Source: Natronorubrum halophilum
Lineage (GTDB): Archaea; Halobacteriota; Halobacteria; Halobacteriales; Natrialbaceae
NCBI RefSeq assembly: GCF_003670115.1
Contig: NZ_QQTY01000001.1
Location: forward strand, 1,054,001-1,118,000
Reading direction: 5' to 3'
Length of the DNA stretch: 64,000 nt
In this document: positions 26,192-34,845 of the stretch, one piece after another
Layout: every line of letters begins with the position of its first letter
Position numbering within the stretch: the stretch's first letter is position 1
Notes under the pieces: generated by a model
The model's database searches: none
Seen by the model: only the letters and a program-made list of their open reading frames with translations
What the model was told of the DNA's origin: nothing
Made by a program: the position numbers and the translations under genes

Positions 26192-27253
26192 TCAGATGTC
26201 GACGGCGAACGGCTCGAACTCGCCTGCGCGACTCGCGAAGTCGCCGAGCAACGTCGCGACGGCCTCGAGATCGTCGGTGTCGATCACCTCGACGGGGGTG
26301 TGCATGTACCGGTTGGGCACGCTGACCACCTGCGAGGGGATCCCGCCGGCCGCGGTGAAGAAGCCGTCGGCGTCCGTGCCCGTCCCGAGGCCCAGCGCTT
26401 CGACCTGTACGTCGATCTCGCCATCATCGGCGACCGAGCGGAGCGCCTCGAAGAGCGTCGGGTGGTTCGTACTCCCCCGTCCCAGGGCCGGCCCTTCGCC
26501 GAGTTCCATCCGACTCGTCTTCTCGCTCGGTGCCGAGGGGTAGTCGATCGCGTGACCGACGTCGACGACGACCACGGCGTCGGGCTCTAAGTCGAATCCG
26601 ACCATCTGCGCCCCTTTGACGCCGACTTCCTCCTGGACGGTCGAGACGGCGTAGACGGTCGCCTCGGTGCCGTCCTCGACCGCGTTGCGAAACCCCTCGG
26701 CGGCGGCCCACGTCCCGACGCGGTTGTCGAGCCCGCGGGCGGCCAGCCGCGTCTCGGAGAGCCAGGAGACCGTCGACGAGAACGTGATCGGATCGCCGAC
26801 CTCGAGGCGTTCGTTCGCCTCCTCCTCGTCTTCGGCCCCGACGTCGATCCAGAGGTCAGAGATGTCGGTATCGCCGTCGTCGTCCTCGCGGAGGTGGATC
26901 GCGGTCTGCCCGATCACGCCCTCGACGGGGCCGTCCGCGGCGTGGATCGTGACGTGTTGACCCTGCGAAACCGACGGGTCGCTGCCGCCGATGCGTCCCG
27001 GTCTGACGAATCCGTTCTCGTCGATCGATCTGACGATGAATCCGATCTCGTCGGCGTGGCCGGTGAGGACCACTTCGGGCGCGTCGGGATCACCCTCGTG
27101 GACGGCGATGGCGTTCCCGTAGGCGTCCGTCCGAACGTCGTCCGCGAACCGTTCGACGTAGTCGAGCCAGACGCGCTGACCACGCGTTTCGTAGCCCGAC
27201 GGCGAGGGCGTCTCGAGCAGTTCGACGAGGAAGTCACGCGACGGAGATTCCAT
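26192..27253 (-). CDS. M42 family metallopeptidase (TET-like aminopeptidase)
   Basis: This 353-residue di-metal aminopeptidase is of the M42 (TET/glucanase-like) family and degrades peptides released by the proteasome. Metal ligands and catalytic residues are visible in LTGHADEIGF (His), ARGLDNRVGTWAA (bridging Asp), STVQEEVGVKGA (catalytic Glu pair), VVDVGHAIDYP (Asp) and YMHTPVEVID (His). Normal length, no signal peptide. It likely assembles into a dodecamer, as in the family. A TATA-like box at 27275-27280 lies 22-27 bases upstream of the ATG, indicating a leaderless transcript. Confidence 0.92.
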   Translation of the reverse strand: MESPSRDFLVELLETPSPSGYETRGQRVWLDYVERFADDVRTDAYGNAIAVHEGDPDAPEVVLTGHADEIGFIVRSIDENGFVRPGRIGGSDPSVSQGQHVTIHAADGPVEGVIGQTAIHLREDDDGDTDISDLWIDVGAEDEEEANERLEVGDPITFSSTVSWLSETRLAARGLDNRVGTWAAAEGFRNAVEDGTEATVYAVSTVQEEVGVKGAQMVGFDLEPDAVVVVDVGHAIDYPSAPSEKTSRMELGEGPALGRGSTNHPTLFEALRSVADDGEIDVQVEALGLGTGTDADGFFTAAGGIPSQVVSVPNRYMHTPVEVIDTDDLEAVATLLGDFASRAGEFEPFAVDI

Positions 27254-27274
27254 AGCCGATCTGTACGGCCGGTG

Positions 27275-27280
27275 GATAAA
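27275..27280 (-). promoter_or_regulatory. TATA-like box of the M42 peptidase gene
   Basis: TTTATC on the minus strand, within ACTATTTATCC, lies 22-27 bases upstream of the ATG at 27253. The spacing implies transcription starting at or next to the start codon. Confidence 0.5.
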
Positions 27281-27351
27281 TAGTATCGGCTACGGAGTGT
27301 TCGTCGGAGCGAAAAAATCGAATTGGCGTCTCGGTTCGGCGAGCGAGCCGA

Positions 27352-29322
27352 TCAGTCGTCGGCGGGCGTCGCTCCGCTGCCGCCTTCGGCCTGCTCTTTC
27401 GTCCACGCGAGCTTGCCGCCGGCAGCGAGGATTGCGCGCTCGCGTTCGGAGGCGTCCAGCGTCGCGGTGTACTCCTCGTCGCCGACGCGGACGGTGAACT
27501 CCTCCTGTCCGCTCGTGACGGCGTCGTAGACGTCGTCGACGATCTCGATTTCGTCGCCCTGATCGATGTTCTCGTAGGTGTCCTCGTCGATCGTCAGCGG
27601 GACGATCCCGAAGTTAAAGAGGTTCGCGCGGTGGATCCGGGCGAAGCTCTGTGCGAGGACGCCCTCGATGCCCAGATACATCGGACAGAGGGCGGCGTGT
27701 TCTCGCGAGGAGCCCTGGCCGTAGTTCTCGCCCGCGACGAGGAATCCGCCGTCGGCCTCGAGGGCGCGCTGGGCGAAGGTGTCGTCGACGCGCGAGAGGG
27801 TGAACTCGGAGAGTTTGGGGACGTTCGACCGGTACATCAGGATGTCCTGGGTCGCCGGGATGATGTGATCGGTCGTGATGTTGTCCTCCATCTTCAGGAG
27901 CGCCTCGCCGGAGATGTCCGAATCCAGCTGGTCTTTCAGCGGGACGTCGCCGATGTTCGGCCCCTTGATGAGTTCGTCGTCGACGGCCTCGTCGGGGGCG
28001 ATGAGGTCCGTCTTGGAGCCGTCGTACTCGTCGGGGAGTTCGACGCCGGGGGCCTCGAGATCGTCGAGTTCGTCGGCGAGGTTCCGTGGGTCGATGATTT
28101 CGCCCTTGAGCGACGCGGCGGCGGCGACCTCCGGCGAACAGAGATAGACGTTGTCGTCTTCGATTCCGGAGCGACCCTCGAAGTTGCGGTTGAACGTTCG
28201 CAGCGAGACGGAATCGGAGGACGGGACGTGACCGATACCGATACACGCACCGCAGGTCGCCTCGGAGAAGTTGACGCCGGCGGCCATCATCTCCGCGACC
28301 CAGCCCTCGCGGGCGAGCATTTCACTCGCTTGTTTGGAGCCGGGGGCGACGATCGTCTCGGTCTCCATCGAGGTCTCGCGACCCTCGAGCATCTTGGCGA
28401 CGGGGAGGATGTCCTCGTAGCCGCCGTTGGTACAGGAGCCGACGATGACCTGCTCGACGGACTCGCCTTCGACTTCGCTGACGGGAACGACCTTGTCCGG
28501 CATCGAGGGCTGGGCGATCAGCGGCTCGAGGTCGGAGAGGTCGACGACGATTTCGTCGTCGTAGTCGGCGTCGTCGTCGGGCTGGAGTTCGACGTACTCG
28601 TCGCCGCGGCCGACGCGCTCTAGGTAATCCTCGGTCTGGTGGTCGGTCGGGAAGATCGAGGTGGTCGCGCCGAGTTCCGTGCCCATGTTGGTGATCGTCA
28701 TGCGCTCGGGTGCGGTGAGCGTCTCGACACCCGGACCCGTGTACTCGAGGATCTTGCCGACGCCGCCTTTGACGGAGAGGCGACGGAGCAGCTCCAAGAT
28801 GACGTCCTTCGCGGTGGCCCACTCGGGGAGTTCGCCCTCGAGGCGAACGCTGACGATCTCGGGCATCTCGATGTAGTAGGGTGCGCCGCCCATGGCGACG
28901 GTGACGTCGATCCCGCCGGAGCCGATGGCGAGTTCGCCGATCCCGCCGGGGGTCGGCGTGTGGCTGTCCGAACCCAGCAGGGTCTTGCCGGGTGCGGCGA
29001 AGTTTTCGCGGTGAACGTTGTGACAGATACCGTTGCCGGGGCGAGAGAAATGTGCGCCGTATGTGCCGGCTGCAGAGCGGAGGAAACGGTGGTCGTCGGT
29101 GTTCTTAAAGTCGAACTGGTAGGTCTGGTGATCGCAGTACTGGGCTGCGATCTCGGTCTGGACCTCGTCCAGTCCCATCGCTTCGAACTGGAGCCAAACC
29201 ATGGTCCCAGTCGTGTCCTGAGTAAGCACCTGGTCGATCTCGATACCGATCTCCTCGCCGGTTTCGAGTTCGCCCTCGACGAGGTGATCGTCAAGAATCT
29301 TCTCGGTGAGTGTTTGTCCCAT
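27352..29322 (-). CDS. acn: Aconitate hydratase
   Basis: This 656-residue enzyme isomerises citrate and isocitrate in the TCA cycle. The Fe-S cluster cysteines are seen in VGSCTNGG and ATCGACIGIGH. Substrate-binding segments LGSDSHTPTPGGIGELAIGSGG and YGQGSSREHAAL are present, together with the C-terminal swivelling domain. The form is the compact archaeal/mitochondrial-like aconitase rather than the 900-residue AcnA. A TATA-like box at 29350-29355 is 28-33 bases upstream, so the leader is only a few bases. Confidence 0.95.
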   Translation of the reverse strand: MGQTLTEKILDDHLVEGELETGEEIGIEIDQVLTQDTTGTMVWLQFEAMGLDEVQTEIAAQYCDHQTYQFDFKNTDDHRFLRSAAGTYGAHFSRPGNGICHNVHRENFAAPGKTLLGSDSHTPTPGGIGELAIGSGGIDVTVAMGGAPYYIEMPEIVSVRLEGELPEWATAKDVILELLRRLSVKGGVGKILEYTGPGVETLTAPERMTITNMGTELGATTSIFPTDHQTEDYLERVGRGDEYVELQPDDDADYDDEIVVDLSDLEPLIAQPSMPDKVVPVSEVEGESVEQVIVGSCTNGGYEDILPVAKMLEGRETSMETETIVAPGSKQASEMLAREGWVAEMMAAGVNFSEATCGACIGIGHVPSSDSVSLRTFNRNFEGRSGIEDDNVYLCSPEVAAAASLKGEIIDPRNLADELDDLEAPGVELPDEYDGSKTDLIAPDEAVDDELIKGPNIGDVPLKDQLDSDISGEALLKMEDNITTDHIIPATQDILMYRSNVPKLSEFTLSRVDDTFAQRALEADGGFLVAGENYGQGSSREHAALCPMYLGIEGVLAQSFARIHRANLFNFGIVPLTIDEDTYENIDQGDEIEIVDDVYDAVTSGQEEFTVRVGDEEYTATLDASERERAILAAGGKLAWTKEQAEGGSGATPADD

Positions 29323-29792
29323 AGCACACAGAACTCGGCTTTCCGGCGTGATAAATCCAGCGTGTTTCCATAGGATCGACCATGTAGAATCTTCCCAGGA
29401 TGGTATTTTTCACGTAATTATTGCCGAGTGGTTGGGCATACGTGAGAAGAAATATGTTGGTTTGAGTGATGTTGCCGTCGTCCGTCGAGACGCTCACCCG
29501 GTCGTTTGGCGTCTTACCCGATCACGTCCGAGGAACTGGTAAGTTCAAAGACGTTCATGATTTGATCGGTACACTTCACGGTCGACAGCCCGGCTGTCGG
29601 GTCCGACACAGGTAACCGGTCGGCAAGGAAGTCGTCTTCGACGCCGGTGCCTCGACGGCGAGCGGCGAAATCGCCGAACACCGGAGGTTACGCCAGACAA
29701 AGGGAAGGGACGGCTCGGCACCCCTGTAGTCGACGTTCGTCTATCGGGGAGAAATCGAAACGCACTCACCAGTAAGCCTTCTTGCTGTTCGT
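29323..29792. promoter_or_regulatory. Divergent intergenic region between aconitase and the dUTPase-family gene
   Basis: About 470 bases without a supported gene. It contains the aconitase TATA-like box (29350-29355), an AT-richer stretch (about 29370-29470 with GTATTTTTCACGTAATTATTG), and a palindrome CGACAGCC-C-GGCTGTCG at 29583-29599. Short open frames here are not acidic and show no motifs. Confidence 0.45.
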
Positions 29793-30275
29793 ATGTTCCG
29801 TTCCGGTGCGTTCGTCGCCGAGCACGTCTCGCCGACGACCGACGAGCAGATCCAGCCCAACGGCGTCGATCTCACCCTCGACGTCGTCTTCGAGCAACTC
29901 GAGCCGGGTCGCATCGGTCGAGACGGCAAAGAGGTCGGCGACCGCGTCGCCCGCCCGCTCGAGGAACTCGAGAAGAAAGATCCCGACACCTACTACCTGC
30001 CCGAGGGGATTTACGTTGCCAGATACGGCGAGCAGATTCGGATCCCCGAGGGACACATCGGCTTCGTCTATCCCCGCTCGTCGCTGATGCGCAACTCGTG
30101 TATGTTGAACACGGCGGTCTGGGACGCCGGCTACGAGGGGCGCGGCGAAGGACTGTTGCAGGTTCACCACGACATCGAAATCGCACGCGGTGCTCGGATC
30201 GCTCAGTTGGTCTTCGCCGAAGCCGATCACGAGGACGTCTACGAGGGCAGCTATCAGGGCGAGAACCTCGAGTAG
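29793..30275 (+). CDS. dUTPase / dCTP deaminase family nucleotide hydrolase
   Basis: This 160-residue trimeric nucleotide enzyme likely hydrolyses dUTP to dUMP, removing dUTP from DNA precursor pools. It shows the family motifs QPNGVDLTLD, HIGFVYPRSSLMRN, NTAVWDAGYEGRGEGLL and GARIAQLVFAEAD. It follows the dCTP-deaminase-like layout rather than the classical short dUTPase, and haloarchaeal members are annotated as dUTP nucleotidohydrolase. Deaminase versus dUTPase specificity is not settled by sequence alone. Starts at ATG 29793. Confidence 0.85.
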   Translation: MFRSGAFVAEHVSPTTDEQIQPNGVDLTLDVVFEQLEPGRIGRDGKEVGDRVARPLEELEKKDPDTYYLPEGIYVARYGEQIRIPEGHIGFVYPRSSLMRNSCMLNTAVWDAGYEGRGEGLLQVHHDIEIARGARIAQLVFAEADHEDVYEGSYQGENLE

Positions 30276-30337
30276 GCCGTCCGTGGACCGCCGGTTCGCG
30301 TACCCTTTTCCCGCTCCCGGTGGAGCGTTTCGTACCG

Positions 30338-30892
30338 ATGATGGCGACCACGCACGTCTTCGCCGGGCTCGCCGTCGTCGCTCCCGTCGCGTATCAGGTC
30401 CCCGAATTCGCACTGTCGCTCGCGGTCGGTGCGATCCTCGGCGGGTTCGCGCCGGATTTCGACCTCGTGCTCGTCCATCGACGAACGTTCCACTACCCGA
30501 TCGGCGGGCTCGCGGTCGCCGTTCCGGCCGTCGCGATTGCGATCGAATTCCCCTCGAGCGTCACGACAGCGCTCGCGGCGTTCGCCGTCGCCGCGTGGCT
30601 TCACGCCGCCAGCGACGCGATCGGCGGCGGTCCCGAGATGGACCCGTGGAACGACCGGAGCGAGCGGGCGGTGTACGACCACGTCCGCGGACGGTGGATC
30701 CGGCCCCGACGCTGGATCCGGTACGACGGTGCACCCGAGGATGCCGCCCTCGCCGTCGCGCTCGCCGTCCCCGCACTGGTCGTCTTCGGGGGGTGGATTC
30801 GCACCGTCGTGCTCGGCGGCGTCACCCTGTCGCTCGCCTACGCCCTGTTCCGGCGACGACTGGTGGCGTGGGTTCCCGACTGGCTCGAGTGA
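30338..30892 (+). CDS. Membrane-bound metal-dependent hydrolase (YdjM-like)
   Basis: This 184-residue protein has about five hydrophobic helices. The N-terminal MATTHVFAGLAVVAP and the metal-binding-like GGFAPDFDLVLVHRRTFHYP (the Asp/His cluster of the YdjM/DUF457 family) are visible. It is likely a membrane enzyme with a divalent metal and unknown substrate. Two ATGs are adjacent (30338 and 30341). It follows the dUTPase-family gene by about 60 bases and may share its transcript. Confidence 0.8.
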   Translation: MMATTHVFAGLAVVAPVAYQVPEFALSLAVGAILGGFAPDFDLVLVHRRTFHYPIGGLAVAVPAVAIAIEFPSSVTTALAAFAVAAWLHAASDAIGGGPEMDPWNDRSERAVYDHVRGRWIRPRRWIRYDGAPEDAALAVALAVPALVVFGGWIRTVVLGGVTLSLAYALFRRRLVAWVPDWLE

Positions 30893-31055
30893 CTGATCGT
30901 ACGGCGTCGTCTCGCTGTATCGGAACGCCGTTATCCCCAGCGCGAGCGTTCGTGCTCGAGTTCGTTCCCGCTCGGACGTGGAAACCGCGAACGGGGGGCG
31001 GCGGAGACGGCCGCGAGTCGGAACGCTGATACACCCACTCGCCGAGCAACTCGGT

Positions 31056-31520
31056 ATGGTTGATACGTTCCTCGCCCAGACGATTCACCTCGTATTCGCC
31101 GCGATCTGGGCTGGAAGCGTCTTCTACGTCACGTTCGTCATCTTGCCGCTTGCCAGGGACGGTGCGTTCAACACGACGAAACCCCTCGAGGTCATCTCGG
31201 GAAAGCTTACGACGATTTCCCGCGTGAGCGCCCTCGTCTTGCTCGCCTCGGGCGGCCATCTCGCCGGAACGCGATACACCTCCGAGAGCCTCTTCAACAC
31301 GACCAACGGGCACCTCGTGCTCGGGATGGTCGCACTCTGGGCGGTTCTGGCCGGACTCATCGAGATCGGCGGAAAGCAACTCGAGGCGGGGCTCAACGGC
31401 AAGAAATTACGCGAACCGGCGAGCGATGTCCTGTCGCTCTATCGGGCGGCATCGGTCGTCGCCATCGCCTTGCTCGTGGTCGGTGGGATGATCACGACGA
31501 ACGTGACGCGACTCGTGTAG
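31056..31520 (+). CDS. CopD-like four-helix membrane protein
   Basis: This 154-residue protein has four hydrophobic helices. The first contains TIHLVFAAIWAGSVFYVTFVILP, and a His occurs in LASGGHLAG, features shared with CopD-type (copper resistance D domain) and related haem/copper membrane proteins. The substrate is unproven. The start MVDTFLAQ at 31056 is chosen over an Arg-rich upstream extension. It is on the same strand as its upstream neighbour but separated by about 160 bases. Confidence 0.75.
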   Translation: MVDTFLAQTIHLVFAAIWAGSVFYVTFVILPLARDGAFNTTKPLEVISGKLTTISRVSALVLLASGGHLAGTRYTSESLFNTTNGHLVLGMVALWAVLAGLIEIGGKQLEAGLNGKKLREPASDVLSLYRAASVVAIALLVVGGMITTNVTRLV

Positions 31521-31633
31521 GGACGTAGAAGGAGGTAACTCAGCCGAACGTCGAGATTGTTTTTCGGAAACAAACGTATTAGAAAGAAACATTCTTGCGA
31601 AAGATACTTAGTCAGTTACTGTAACGTACTCCC

Positions 31634-32083
31634 ATGATGATCAGGGGTAGAGAGATGGCGCTGTCGTTGCTCGCCGTCGGAACGGCTGCAGTCGCCGGCT
31701 ACATGCTTCAACAGGGCCAACGGACCGACTGCCCGTCGCGATCGAAGGCGGACCTCGGTGCCCGAATCGTCGGCCACGACGGGATCCCAGCAGGGGCAAC
31801 CATCGTCGACAGCAGTTCGCAACGACTGGACGAGATCCCCAGCGCCCGACGCGCGCTCGACCGCGCCGTTCAGAACGACGCCCGCGACGAGTGGGAACAC
31901 GTCACCCTCGAGCACGAGGGAGCCTGGTCCGTCGTCGACGCCGTTCGCGGCTCACTGCCGTACCACAACGGGGCGGGTCGCGAGTACAACGGCGTCTACG
32001 TCCGTCACAGGGGGCGAATCGTCGTGCTCGATGCGATCGGCTGGGCGCGACTCGAGGAGCCGATCCACTCGAGTAACAACTGA
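31634..32083 (+). CDS. Small protein with N-terminal hydrophobic helix, unknown function
   Basis: This 149-residue protein has an N-terminal helix (MALSLLAVGTAAVAGYML) that could be a signal anchor, followed by a soluble mixed domain with YHNGAGREYNGVYVRHRGRIVVLDAIGW. No known family is recognised. The region before the start is AT-rich (ATACTTAGTCAG, about 31605-31616), consistent with a promoter. The ATG at 31634 is followed by an in-frame ATG and another at MALS; the start is uncertain by a few residues. Confidence 0.7.
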   Translation: MMIRGREMALSLLAVGTAAVAGYMLQQGQRTDCPSRSKADLGARIVGHDGIPAGATIVDSSSQRLDEIPSARRALDRAVQNDARDEWEHVTLEHEGAWSVVDAVRGSLPYHNGAGREYNGVYVRHRGRIVVLDAIGWARLEEPIHSSNN

Positions 32084-32222
32084 AACGAGTTACGCACCGA
32101 TCGCATCGTCCGCGCTCCTCGCTCAGGTCTATCAGTGCGGCCACCGGTCGGTTTCGACGGCGGCTCGCGACCGCGGCCTCCAAATCACAACCACTACCTC
32201 ACACCCCCGCAGAGTGACTCCC

Positions 32223-33122
32223 ATGCAAGTGGGCGTAATCGGACTCGGACGCATGGGACAGATCGTCGTCGATCGCGCGCTCGAAGCGGGCCACGACGTC
32301 GTCGCCTTCGACCTCGAGCCGGAAGCCGTCGCGACGGCCGCCGACGCGGGTGCCGAGCCGGCCGATTCGATCGCGGATCTGGTGGACCGACTCGGGACGG
32401 AAAAACGCATCTGGCTCATGGTGCCCGCGGGCGGAGCCGTCGACGCGACGCTCGAGGAACTCGAGGGTCACCTGACCGACGACGATATCGTCGTCGACGG
32501 CGGGAACTCCTACTTCGAGGACTCCGTTCGGCGGGCGGAAACCTGTGCTGCAGCCTATCTCGACTGCGGGACCTCGGGCGGCCCCGCGGGCGCGGAACTC
32601 GGCTTTTCGCTCATGGTCGGCGGCCCCGAGTGGGCCTACGACGAGCTCGCACCCGTCTTCGATGCCGTCGCAACCGGCCCTGACGGCCACGAGCGAATGG
32701 GGCCTGCGGGCTCGGGCCACTACGTGAAGATGATCCACAACGGGGTCGAGTACGCGCTGATGCAGACCTACGGCGAGGGATTCGAACTGCTCCACGAGGG
32801 CCGGTACGACCTCGACCTGGAGAACGTGGCGTCGGTCTGGAACAACGGGGCGGTGATTCGCTCGTGGCTGCTCGAGCTCTGCGAGGAAGCCTTCCGCGAG
32901 GAAGGGGCGGACCTCGGCGACGTCGCGGATCGCATCGAAGGCGGTTCGACTGGGACCTGGACCGTTCAGGAGGCTCTCGAACAGGAGGTCCCGCTCCCGC
33001 TGATCTACACGGCGCTCTCCGAGCGCTTCGGCTCGCGGGCCGACGACGGCCGGTTCTCGCGGCGACTGGCGAACCGACTCCGGTACGGCTTCGGTCGACA
33101 CGAAGTCCCGCGACGGGAGTAA
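32223..33122 (+). CDS. gnd: 6-phosphogluconate dehydrogenase, decarboxylating (short form)
   Basis: This 299-residue enzyme oxidatively decarboxylates 6-phosphogluconate to ribulose 5-phosphate. It has the NAD(P)-binding GVIGLGRMG, the catalytic-loop DGGNSYFEDSVRR, the GTSGGPAGAELG substrate loop and the catalytic Lys in HYVKMIHNGVEY. The length matches the short NAD-preferring GntZ/YqeC type rather than the 470-residue Gnd. Starts at ATG 32223, after the intergenic CCCGCAGAGTGACTCC. Confidence 0.93.
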   Translation: MQVGVIGLGRMGQIVVDRALEAGHDVVAFDLEPEAVATAADAGAEPADSIADLVDRLGTEKRIWLMVPAGGAVDATLEELEGHLTDDDIVVDGGNSYFEDSVRRAETCAAAYLDCGTSGGPAGAELGFSLMVGGPEWAYDELAPVFDAVATGPDGHERMGPAGSGHYVKMIHNGVEYALMQTYGEGFELLHEGRYDLDLENVASVWNNGAVIRSWLLELCEEAFREEGADLGDVADRIEGGSTGTWTVQEALEQEVPLPLIYTALSERFGSRADDGRFSRRLANRLRYGFGRHEVPRRE

Positions 33123-33287
33123 CGCGGGGCTCTCGAGGGGGAGGGCGCTACCGAAATCACCCCACTGGAATCCGACGAGACGCTACTCACGTCAACATCA
33201 CACGCGATCAAACTGTGATTTTGCCTGGTGAACCCGGGTCGAAATATTGGGTTATTTTCTTTACTCCCGGTCCCAACAGCAGTAGTG

Positions 33288-33599
33288 ATGAACGCATCCC
33301 GTTCGACGACAGTAGCGATGACCGACGACCAGCAACCAAGTATGGCCGTCGTCGATCTCATCGCTCAGGTAGACGGAATCGATCCGCTCGACCTCGAGCC
33401 GCTCTATCACGCCGTCGATCCCGAACATCTCGACACGCTCTGTACGTCCAGCGCCGGTTTTTCGACGCTCGAGTTCGTATACGCGGACCACACGGTCACC
33501 GTCGAACGATCCGACGACGGACTCGAGATTTCGCTCGAGCCGGTGACGATCGGCGGCGATAGCTCCCACGGCGTCGCCGATAGCGGCCCATCGGCGTAA
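33288..33599 (+). CDS. HalOD1 output-domain protein
   Basis: This 103-residue single-domain protein matches the haloarchaeal HalOD1 family: VVDLIAQVDGIDPLDLEPLYHAVDPEHLDTL followed by FVYADHTVTVE. HalOD1 domains occur alone or as output modules of sensory response regulators. Two starts are possible, ATG 33288 and ATG 33318 (MTDDQQPSMA). An A/T-rich promoter-like stretch (GAAATATTGGGTTATTTTCTT, about 33241-33262) lies just upstream. It marks the left edge of a lower-GC accessory region. Confidence 0.82.
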   Translation: MNASRSTTVAMTDDQQPSMAVVDLIAQVDGIDPLDLEPLYHAVDPEHLDTLCTSSAGFSTLEFVYADHTVTVERSDDGLEISLEPVTIGGDSSHGVADSGPSA

Positions 33600-33626
33600 T
33601 CATCGCAGTAGCAGAACGCCCGCCGA

Positions 33627-33836
33627 GTGGTGTGCCATCGTGTCCGAAGACCCGTCTGCAATTTCGGTCGACGAGCCGTGCTTCTCTACAGTGACAGCGT
33701 CCTCGACCTCGAGGGCTACGAGGAGTTTTCGCGACTCGAGGGTGAGGAACTGACGTTGCCTACCGCCGACGAGCAGCGGCCGCACGCGACGTTCCTCGCT
33801 GCACACCGAGGGATGCACGGGTTCGAATCGGTGTGA
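33627..33836 (+). CDS. Short open frame, possible gene fragment
   Basis: The 69-residue frame starts at GTG 33627. From about residue 17 on, its composition (LLYSDSVLDLEGYEEFSRLEGEELTLPTADEQRPHATFLAAHRGMHGF) looks coding, acidic and haloarchaeal. The first residues are Arg-rich and Cys-containing and less convincing. It may be the C-terminal remainder of a larger gene. No family recognised. Confidence 0.35.
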   Translation: MVCHRVRRPVCNFGRRAVLLYSDSVLDLEGYEEFSRLEGEELTLPTADEQRPHATFLAAHRGMHGFESV

Positions 33837-33892
33837 GGATCGCCGTCCTGCGTGGGTAATAGGAACCTCCGTAGGGTGAACCGAAACCGCCG

Positions 33893-33919
33893 TTTTAACA
33901 AGCGCGATCAGTACTGATC
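33893..33919. promoter_or_regulatory. TATA-like sequence next to a perfect 14-base palindrome
   Basis: TTTTAACA (33893-33900) is followed by GATCAGTACTGATC (33906-33919), a perfect palindrome. The layout resembles a promoter with an operator near the transcription start, but no complete gene begins downstream on the plus strand. From 33899 there is an open frame without a usual start codon that contains LLEALEVDNTAREFVTLVAKG, possibly a fragment of a lost gene. Confidence 0.35.
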
Positions 33920-34037
33920 TGGTACTGCACCGGTTCTTGTGATCTTCTCGAGGCACTCGAGGTCGACAACACGGCCCGCGAGTTCGTCACACTGGTCGCG
34001 AAGGGGACCGAGTGCTCAACGGCCAGTGCTGTGGTCG

Positions 34038-34616
34038 TTACTCATCGTGATCACCCTGTTCTCGGATGTTCCGTTCGTCGTTCCGATAATTATCAGCTCG
34101 TTCGTCGTTGTCCACTTGACTGTCATCAGTCTGTTCGTTACAATCGCATTCGTCGTCACTTCGTTCGCTATCAGGTTTGTCGGTATTCGGACCGTCCCGC
34201 TTACATTGGCGTTTCCGTTCGTGCTCGAAGGCCCCCGGAGCCGGACCGGAGTACGTCGTTACGATCGATCCCTGACGGTCGGTGGAGGGAATACCGTGTT
34301 CGGAATTCTCCGGTGGCCGGTAAGGGATCGACGACGCCGGGCCAAACAATGCGAGCCCAGCGTGGCTTACCTCCGCTCTGACCTCGCGGATATGTCGCGC
34401 GGCTTTCTGCCGGGTCTCGTCGTCGACATCCGCGAGTTCGGTGGTCGTGACTTGCTGGATGTCCACGAGCAGCGTGCGCGTGAGATGGTCGATCGATTCG
34501 AGTCGCTCGCGGATGGGTCGGGTTGGTCTTCCGCCGTCGGTGCGAACTCGAGTGATTGATGTCGATGCTCCAGATCGGTCGAGGCTTTCAAGATTCCGTG
34601 AATCGTCGGTGAACAT
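34038..34616 (-). CDS. Hydrophilic protein with low-complexity acidic tail, unknown function
   Basis: The product is 192 residues. The N-terminal half (RPIRERLESIDHLTRTLLVDIQQVTTTEL and ETRQKAARHIREV) looks helical and normal for a haloarchaeon. The C-terminal ~65 residues are dominated by Asp, Glu, Arg and Asn, and look disordered. A long opposite-strand frame overlaps it, so the strand is not beyond doubt; the acidic composition favours the minus strand. It starts at ATG 34616 in an AT-rich divergent promoter region shared with the winged-helix gene. Confidence 0.5.
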   Translation of the reverse strand: MFTDDSRNLESLDRSGASTSITRVRTDGGRPTRPIRERLESIDHLTRTLLVDIQQVTTTELADVDDETRQKAARHIREVRAEVSHAGLALFGPASSIPYRPPENSEHGIPSTDRQGSIVTTYSGPAPGAFEHERKRQCKRDGPNTDKPDSERSDDECDCNEQTDDSQVDNDERADNYRNDERNIREQGDHDE

Positions 34617-34845
34617 GGCTTCCGTACCAGAGTTACGGGAGCTGCTGCGGCTCGGTGCCACTACACCGGACCGCTTTTTCCGCGTGGTCAGTCCGTAGAC
34701 GGACCCGCGTGTCGTTCCCGTGTTACACAGAGCTGTTTGCAGACATTTTAAACCTAGCTACAGCATTGTTTGTAAAAAAACTATATTGTTTCTCCATAAC
34801 ACCCAATGAAAATAGTCAAACGGGGAGAGAACATCTTCGGAACAG
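34617..34845. promoter_or_regulatory. AT-rich divergent promoter region
   Basis: The region between the minus-strand gene starting at 34616 and the plus-strand winged-helix gene at 34846 is far richer in A/T than its surroundings, with CATTTTAAACC at about 34743-34753 and GTAAAAAAACTATATTG at about 34772-34788. Both could hold TATA elements. It is a plausible target for the adjacent winged-helix protein. Confidence 0.45.

Noticed and set aside
33810-33840. GGGTTCGAATCGG, another T-arm-like string
   Set aside because: The flanks do not pair and the string lies inside an open frame; no cloverleaf is possible.
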